NCBI GenBank assembly: GCA_028015205.1
Contig: JAPWFG010000024.1
Coordinates: 1,488,001-1,552,000, forward strand
DNA from: Mytilisepta virgata
Taxonomy: Eukaryota > Mollusca > Bivalvia > Mytilida > Mytilidae
Length of the DNA stretch: 64,000 nt
Reading direction: 5' to 3'
Below, piece after piece: positions 57,391 to 64,000 of this stretch; the first letter of the stretch is position 1; the number at the start of each line of letters is the position of its first letter. The notes below the pieces were generated by a model. It was not told the origin of the DNA, did no database searches, and saw only the letters and a list, made by a program, of their open reading frames with translations. The translations under genes were made by a program, and so were the position numbers.

Positions 57391-58730
57391 CTCGGGGGGT
57401 AACTCAATGATATTTTGATACGGGACGTGTGGCAAATTCGGGTCAAGATTTTACAAAACCGGCGGAGATTTGGGGTGGGATTTGTTGACACTGTGGAGAA
57501 TTCCAGTGTCGCATACTAGAGTTTCCCCCTACTCAATCCCCCTCGGAAAAAATGGGTATATACTAAGTATTCTCCGGCAAAATGGGTATATACTGAGTTT
57601 CCCCCCCGGATAAATTGGTATATACTGAGTTTTTCTCCCGGAAAATCGAGTATATACTACTTCACCCTGAAATTAATGGTAGGATAAATTAGTATATACT
57701 AGATGTCCCCCCAGACCCAATCAATGCTAGACTTTCCCCCTTGATTAAATTCGTACTATCTACTAAAAAAACAATGCTATAATTTTTAACAAAATTGAAT
57801 ATTTGAACATAGTTTAACACAAAGGACAAGTTGGTCATGATTTTATTTTTACATTGGACCACCATTTCCATAGAGAACCAAGTGTTTTACTTTGGTGCCG
57901 ATCGGAAATTCAAAATGTCTACTAGCCGATGTCAAAGTTTATATTGAAACCCTATGGGAAATGATATTTTCGTCTTCTTTTTGAGAACCACTGAACAGAA
58001 TTTGACCAATCTTGGCAGAGATTTTTCTTCATCCCTATGCAGTTCTTCATAAGTGTTGTCACTTTAGTACCAATCACAAATTCAAAATGGCGCCATCCAT
58101 GGTCAAAGTTTACATTGAAACCCAATGGAAAAAGATATTTTATATTTCTTTATTGGATTTTTTCTTCTTCAAATAACAGGTCACACATTCAGCCCTCAGT
58201 GGCCCCAAGCAATATTTTATTTGCTAAAATGTAGGATCAATCTGCTCAAATGTCGTTCACCGATATTATCACATGTTCATTTTATTTTTAATAAGGTGGA
58301 AAAATTAGTATGGGGGGAAATAAGTATGTGTATACGCCTACCAGGTTTTCCGTGGTGAGGGGGAATTGGGTATATACTCATTTTTGCCCGGGGCTAAATC
58401 TGAGTATAAACACATTTTCCGTGTTGAAATTCTAGTATGGGGGAAACTAGGATGTAGCACCGGTCAGGATTTAAAAAATTTCTGCAGATTTTTATAAAGC
58501 ACTGAGGATAATTCAGGTTGACTTTACACAATGTTAAATGTATAAATATGTCTCATCATGAGAACTGCCTTTTTTATTTTTGTATAATTTCGGGTGTGTA
58601 ATTTTAGGTTTCCTGGATATTTTCGGGTCACAAATTCGATATAACGTGGACAATTTCGGGTATGGGTTTCGAGTTCACCGAAACAGCCTTCGTCATAAAA
58701 TGGTCAAGTTACCCCCGCCCCGCGAGGTTA
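57391..58730. mobile_element. Nested TIR elements
   Basis: The outer ends cctcggggggtaactcaatg (57391) and the reverse complement of taccccc...cgcgagg (about 58710-58730) are inverted, with inner matches such as ttcgggt repeats. An inner pair, catactagagtttcccccta (57511) and tagtatgggggaaactagg (about 58432), bounds about six copies of a 35-40 bp unit gggtatatactgagtttccc (57540-57710, inverted copies 58280-58440). It also bounds two copies of a unit containing aaattcaaaatg, gtcaaagttta and ttgaaaccc (57890 and 58078). Confidence 0.55.
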
Positions 58731-59929
58731 AAGCATTCAATGAAAATATTATTCTATGGTGCATGAGCTTGATTTTTGGGCCATTTTTAAATATGACTAG
58801 TCGTATATAACAATCTCCCTAAGAAAGATTATTTTTTTTAGAACAAAAGACAATTCAAACCCCATTGTTTACGCCAAAAAATTGACAAAGTTTGGTCTGG
58901 TTTACACTTGGAAAAAGTACCTGTTCATTATTAAAAAAAATATGAATTTTTGTCTCGTTTTATATATTAATCTCGTGCTTTGACACTTCGTCACACTGTT
59001 ATTTATTTATCCATGACAGAGTGTTAACATTCGAACTATACGTTTATTCAATTTTTAAATATTGTGAAAATGCACACATTTTGAATGTTGGGGGAAAATG
59101 AACATTTTGTGAAAACCGAAATGACACATTATTGTCTGTTGTGGTAATTTTATTAATTTATAATACAAATAAAAATACCAGCATAGTTCAACGTATCGAA
59201 AAATAATGAAGAATTGAAGCCGGGAATGGAAGTAACATATCACTGCATGCCATCTTTTAATATTCACAAACCACGTTTTTCAATTGGAGATACCATATGG
59301 GCTAGTTTGGACATAACTCCCATTTAGATACAATTAATTCCATTAATCTGAAGGTATCGGTCGTTTTGAATGAAAGATGCTTAAATTATGACCCATGAAA
59401 GAAAATAACGGGATGCGTCGTCCTTCGGTAGCAGATCTGTTATAATTTAAATTGACCGTTGATAATCAATGCAAAATCTGTATCTATATACGAGGAGTGA
59501 AAGTGTGGCATGTAATATAATTATACGGCGAATTTCTACGAGTGCTGGTTGTATAAAGTTAGTTATTTCCATTTTCCATTACTCCTAATCCAGAAAATAT
59601 AAATACGGTGAGTATTTTTACTATTATAACGATGTCAATTTTAATGTGTGATGAAGGTTTCCCTACCGATCTATTTTTTTCCTCCTCTTCATTTTTATTG
59701 ACTTTTTGGTAAAAGCCCCGTTAAAATACTAAAATTCCTTACATAAAATAAACATTTTTTTTAAAAGAAAAATAACCTACCTATTTTTTTAAAATAAAAA
59801 TGATACCCTAACGGCATGCGTGTCCGAGATTTTATGTATACTACTTAATTACAATTCTTTGAAGTAATACTAAATTTAGAAGATCAGTTTAGGGAATTAA
59901 GACAATTTGAAATATTATACCCCAAGTCT
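58731..59929. other. No gene or repeat seen
   Basis: AT-rich. The 70-codon minus ORF at 59055-59267 is unsupported. Confidence 0.4.
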
Positions 59930-62170
59930 TTAAGTGCGGCTATAATACATTCACCGCCTTGTCCGTTCGTCCGTCCACAATCACTTTTTGTCACATTTTT
60001 TTCTAAGCTTCTACTGGGCAGAATGATTTCATAATTGGTATGTAGCTTTGACAATATGAGTTGTTCGTTGTCTCCTATTTATGCCCAGCCAGGAATGTGA
60101 CCAGGGCATATAGATTTGCCCTTGTACGTCCGTCCGCACATACGTCCCGATTTGGTTAAGTTTTGCGTTTAGCTCAATTTCTCAGAAACCTATAGTAATA
60201 TATCACCACTACAGTCCTCTTGTATAGTACAAAAAAGTTCAGCAATACTTGGGTCGCTATGACATACATTCCATGCATCAGTGACTCTGGTTAAGTTTTG
60301 CGCGTAGGTTCAGTTCTTTGTGTATAGTGTATCAATGAAACATCAGTGGATGTGCCTTTGGTAGTACTGAGCTGTCATACAATAATTGGGTCATTGTGAC
60401 CTACTTTTTATACTTGAGCGACTCCTGTTAAGTTTTGCATTAAGGTTCATTTCTTTTGAACTAAGCATAGTGTTTCAATGAAACTTCATAAGTAGATGTG
60501 CCGTGGGTTGTACTGAGCAGTCATACAATAATTGGGTCATTATGACCTACTTTTTATACTTGAGCGACTCCGGTTAAGTTTTGCATTTAGGTTCATTTCT
60601 TTTGAACTAAGCATAGTGTATCAATGAAACTTCATAAGTGGATGTGCCGTGGGTTGTACTGATCAGTCATACCATAATTGGGTCATTATGACCTACATTT
60701 TATGCTTGAGCGACTCTGGTTAAGCTTTGCATATAGGTTCATTTTTTGGAACTAAGCGTAGTGTATCAATGAAACTTCATCAGTGGATGTGCCCTGGGTA
60801 GTACTGAGCAGTCATACAATAAATGGGTCATTATGACCTACATTTTATGCATGAACGACTCTGGTTAAGCTTTGCATTTAGGTTCATTTCTTTTGAACTA
60901 AGTATAGTGTATCAATGAAACTTCATCAGTGGATCTTCCTTGGGTAGTACTGAGCAGTCATGTAATAATTGGGTCATTATGACCTACATTTTATGCTTGA
61001 GCTACTCTGGTTAAGTTTTGCATTTAGGTTCTTTTCTTTGGAACTAAGCATAGTGTATCATTGAAACTTCATCAATGGATGTGCCTTGGGTTGTAATGAG
61101 CAGTCATACAATAATTGGGTCATTATGACCTACATTTTATGCTTGAGGGACTCTGGTTAAGTTTTGCATTTAGGTTTATTTTTTTGGAACTAAGCATAGT
61201 GTATCAACGAAACTTCATCAATAATTGGGTCATTATGACCTACATTGTATGCTTGAGGGACTCTGGTTAAGTTTTGCATTTTAGGTTCATTTATTTGCAA
61301 CTAAGCATAGTGTATCAACAAAACTTCAACAATAGATCATATATTTTTGTGTGCAGGTGCATGTTGAAGGGACTAACCATGTGACATAAGATGAAGGTCA
61401 TATGACCCATATTACATGGTTGACTGGCTTTTAATTTTTATGTCAAAAATCAGTTTTAACATACAAAGTGACCTACAATTATATTACTTTGTGTTAGGGT
61501 GCATCTCGGGGAGTAACACAGCCTCCAACCAAAATTAGGTCATCATGACCTACTTTTTGCACTTCATTGATTTATGTTAAGTTTTACCTTCGAGTTCAGT
61601 TCTCCGATACCTAGGGACCTACAATCATTATTTGGGTGCATCTCGGGAAGTAACACAGCCTCCCACCAATATTATTTCACTGTGACCTACTTTTTGCACT
61701 TCCTCGAGTTAGGTAAAGTTTTACGTCCGAGTTCAGTTTTCCCATACAAAGGGACTTAGTCATATTAATTTGTTTCAGGGTGCATCTCAGGGAGTAACAC
61801 AGCCTCCCACCAAAATTAAGCCACCCTTGTCTACTTATCATGCTTCATTTACTTAGGTTAAGTTAGTTCTCCAATACCAAGTTACTTACAATCATCTTTC
61901 TTGGTGTGAGGATGTAATTCGGTGAGTAACACAGCCTCACACCAAAATTAGGTCACTCTGACCTACTTATCATGCCTTACTTACTTCGGATAAGTTTTAT
62001 GTCTGAATTTAGTTCTCTGATACAAAGCGTCCTAAAATCATATTACTTGGTGTCTTAGAGTGCATCGTGGGGTGTAACACGGCCTCCCACCAAATTTGAC
62101 TTACTTACTGCACATCATTGACGTTAAGATTTACGTCCGAATTCAGTTTTCCGATACCACAGCCGAACAT
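59930..62170. repeat. About 145-bp tandem repeat block, two subfamilies
   Basis: 60285-61335: seven to eight units with ctggttaagttttgcattta, ggttcatttcttt, gaactaagcatagtgtatca, atgaaacttcatcagtggat and ataattgggtcattatgacc. 61440-62150: about five units with ggtgcatctcgggga, gtaacacagcctcccaccaa, aattaggtca and ctgacctactt. The unit length is near 145-150 bp in both. The left end has cgtccgttcgtccgtcc-like sequence, as in the other tandem-repeat elements. Confidence 0.82.
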
Positions 62171-62370
62171 AGTCTAACATTGAACCCTATGGGAAATTTA
62201 CTTAAAGATCTTCTTGTCTGATACCACAAAGCCAATTGGAACAAACCTTGGCAGCAATGGTCATTAGGTGGTCATCATTCAGAATTGTATCCGATGACCA
62301 AGCAGGCCATCTAAGATGGCAGCCAGAGCCAAACATAGTTTAACAAAGGAGCTTATGCGAAAATTCACTG
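62171..62370 (-). repeat. Single units of the 740-1765 repeat family
   Basis: gaaccctatgggaaatttac, aagatcttcttgtctgatac, caatggtcattaggtggtca and agatggcagccagagccaa match the minus-strand orientation of copy 1. About 1.3 units remain, joined directly to the 145-bp array. Confidence 0.75.
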
Positions 62371-62900
62371 AAAGATTGTTAAAAATCAGTGAAAAATTGG
62401 ACAAAACCAGTGAATTGTGGTATCTCACATTGTTTGTGTTTTACATCTTGTGCTGTCTCATTTTAAATGTTAAGTTTAAATGTGCTACGTCTTTTCTATT
62501 ATTTCAGTTTTAACTTTGTGGTACATACACATATATTTGTTTATGTTACTGTTCTTATAAATTCATTTTGTGTTTCATTCTTATGGACGTTCAGTTTAAT
62601 CCCTTTGGTGTTTCTTTTGCAAATGTTAGCATTTTAATACAATATTACGAACCAGTAGACTAAGGTTGATTTTGAATTTGAAACATTTACATTTAAGTCA
62701 TTCTGTTGTTAAGTTAAAAAAAATAACAAAGCTATCTCATCTCAGTGTTATATGTCTGCAGTTTTTTCTCTATTTTATTTTTTTTTCCCAAATTCACAAA
62801 ATTAAATATGTTAAATAACATTGAATAAAAAATCTTTTGTGCTAGATAAGATAATATTGAAGCACACTGTTAACATCTTTATTCTTTAAAAAAAATTAAA
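62371..62900. other. No gene or repeat seen
   Basis: AT-rich spacer between the tandem block and the right palindrome array. The 65-codon ORF at 62316-62513 begins in repeat sequence. Confidence 0.4.
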
Positions 62901-62901
62901 A

Positions 62902-63806
62902 GAATAAATTTATTCTCTAAAAACAAAGCTGTATGTTTAACTGCATATTTTAATTTGAGAATAAATTTATTCTCTGAAACACAATGTTGTGTATTAAAAT
63001 TGCATATTTTAATTTGGGAAGAAATTAAATCTCTGGAAAACAAGGTTGTATATTAAGATTGCATATTTTAATTTGGGAATAAATGTATTCTTTTGAAGAC
63101 AAGATTGTACTTTTTGATTTAAAGAATAAATTTATTCTCTGAAGACGAAGATGGTACATTTGGATTTAAAGAATAAATTGGTTCTCTGAAAAAGAAGATT
63201 GTACATTTGGATTTAAAGAATAAATTTATTCTCTGAAAAAGAAGATTGTACATTTGGATTTAAAGAATAAATTTATTCTCTGAAAAAGAAGATTGTACAT
63301 TTGGATTTAAAAGAATAAATTTATTCTCTGGAATAGAAGATTGTAAACTCTGATTTGAAGAATAAATTTATTCTCAACAAAACACTAAGATGGATATTAC
63401 TGAAGTTGCGTCATATCAGAGTTAAGAATAAATTTATTCTCAGTCTACAAGCCGTTCATGACCCAAGGAATAAATTTATTCTGATATATTTGTCTCAGAA
63501 AGAAACATTTTATAATGAATTTTAATAATAATAGTATATTTATGTACTGAGGACAAGTTAAGAAGAAATTTATTCTCTACCAACCAAAATTTATTCTGAT
63601 TTATCTGTAAAAGTAAAGCTGTTTTTAAAAGTTTTCATTAATTTTCAGAATAAATTTATTCTTGAGGTCTTTTCCCTAATAATACCACCAATTTAAACAA
63701 ATCCAGGGACAAAAAATGACGTTTTTGCCATTTTGATGGAATTTTCCAAATTCATACGGGTAAAAAGGACATCAAAGAATTTCCTTTTTTATTTTGGAAT
63801 GCCTTA
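62902..63806 (-). repeat. Palindrome array, right arm (gaataaatttattc, inverted copy)
   Basis: Copies or variants start at 62902, 62959, about 63019, 63077, 63124, 63171, 63218, 63265, 63313, 63360, 63426, 63468 and 63648. In the core the spacing is 47 or 48 bp. The spacer gaagattgtacatttggatt then taaa is the reverse complement of the left arm's spacer, as is the flank 63706-63806 (ggtaaaaaggacatcaaaga). The arm therefore mirrors 43952-44700 across about 18 kb. Confidence 0.92.
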
Positions 63807-63888
63807 AACGCAAATTAAATGCAATGCAATATATCTTGCACTAACAAATATAGAACTATGTTTTTGGTCAATGAAAACCTCATGTTCG

Positions 63889-64000
63889 TGCTTCTAATGA
63901 TCGCTTTATAAGTTACAAACATTGGGCAAAACTTCTGTATCAGGATTAAGAATAATGTTCAATTTTCTTTAGAGTCGAATTGATCAAAATCAGGAAACTT
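63889..64000. repeat. Direct copy of 43078-43190
   Basis: gtgcttctaatgatcgcttt to caggaaactt matches gtgcttctactgatcgcttt to gaggaaactt with about ten differences in 112 bp, same orientation. It carries the 3' end and 3' flank of the cysteine-rich gene and shows tandem paralogy beyond the window edge. Confidence 0.9.
63959..64000 (-). CDS. 3' end of a second pleiotrophin-like cysteine-rich gene (cut by window edge)
   Basis: Minus-strand frame KFPDFDQFDSKEN-stop, aligned with KFPHFDEFDPNKN-stop at the end of exon 43379-43150. Same strand, same stop and similar 3' flank, so a tandem paralogue whose body lies to the right of the window. Four to five of 13 residues differ. The flank is about as diverged as the coding part, so constraint cannot be judged from this piece. 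Confidence 0.6.
   Translation of the reverse strand, partial: KFPDFDQFDSKEN

Noticed and set aside
43952..63806. Maverick/Polinton-type giant transposon between the inverted arrays
   Set aside because: The size fits, but no polymerase, integrase, ATPase or capsid ORF is visible between the arms; the interior is ordinary gene and repeat DNA.

Overview
The window looks like nuclear DNA of a bivalve mollusc, probably a mussel-like (mytilid) species. It is AT-rich and has short exons with GT..AG introns. It is crowded with transposon remnants: tRNA-derived SINEs, tandem-repeat elements ending in hairpins, MITEs and tyrosine-recombinase retrotransposons. The species is inferred from repeat style and gene content; it is not proven by the sequence. 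Most of the 64 kb is not coding.

Three genes can be pieced together across introns. (1) 3843-7162 (+): a five-exon EXD1-like 3'-5' exonuclease (piRNA-biogenesis EXD1 family, 455 aa predicted) with all DEDDy catalytic residues visible. About 2 kb downstream, on the opposite strand (9191-9913), lies a broken paralogue of its last exon, still preceded by a splice acceptor in the same phase. (2) 17158-23440 (+): a four-exon secreted protein of 236 aa with signal peptide, PAN/apple-like domain and C-type lectin domain. Its introns hold a mariner-type MITE, a tandem-repeat element, a SINE and a relic thrombospondin type-1 exon. (3) 43150-48692 or further (-): a small cysteine-rich secreted protein whose last exon resembles the pleiotrophin/midkine C-terminal domain. 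A paralogous last exon enters at the right edge (63959-64000, same strand), and a truncated copy of the exon lies at 42945-43007, so this is a tandem gene family.

Mobile DNA by region: 0.7-1.8, 10.1, 20.8-22.1, 47.4-48.5 and 62.2 kb, copies of one tandem-repeat element that ends in a GGTGAGCT hairpin; 11.8-16.3 kb, a nearly full-length but mutated YR retrotransposon (gag, RT/RNase H, tyrosine recombinase, split direct repeats); 26.5-31.5 kb, large tandem repeats rich in AGGTCA motifs with a SINE inserted; 31.5-34.6 kb (-), remnants of a second retroelement (gag-like ORF plus SGNH hydrolase); 36.8-38.4 kb, a TIR element; 39.2-40.0 kb, three unusual short-period arrays; 40.7-41.1 kb, a MITE with 9-bp target duplication; 44.0-44.7 and 62.9-63.8 kb, two mutually inverted 47-bp palindrome arrays; 45.5-47.2 kb, a Helitron-like element with a perfect terminal hairpin; 49.8-58.7 kb, several hairpin and TIR elements; 59.9-62.2 kb, about 145-bp tandem repeats.

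The best candidates for follow-up are the catalytically intact EXD1 with its inverted relic, the palindromic phased arrays (21-bp and 47-bp periods), and the tandem pleiotrophin-like family interleaved with inverted palindrome arrays.
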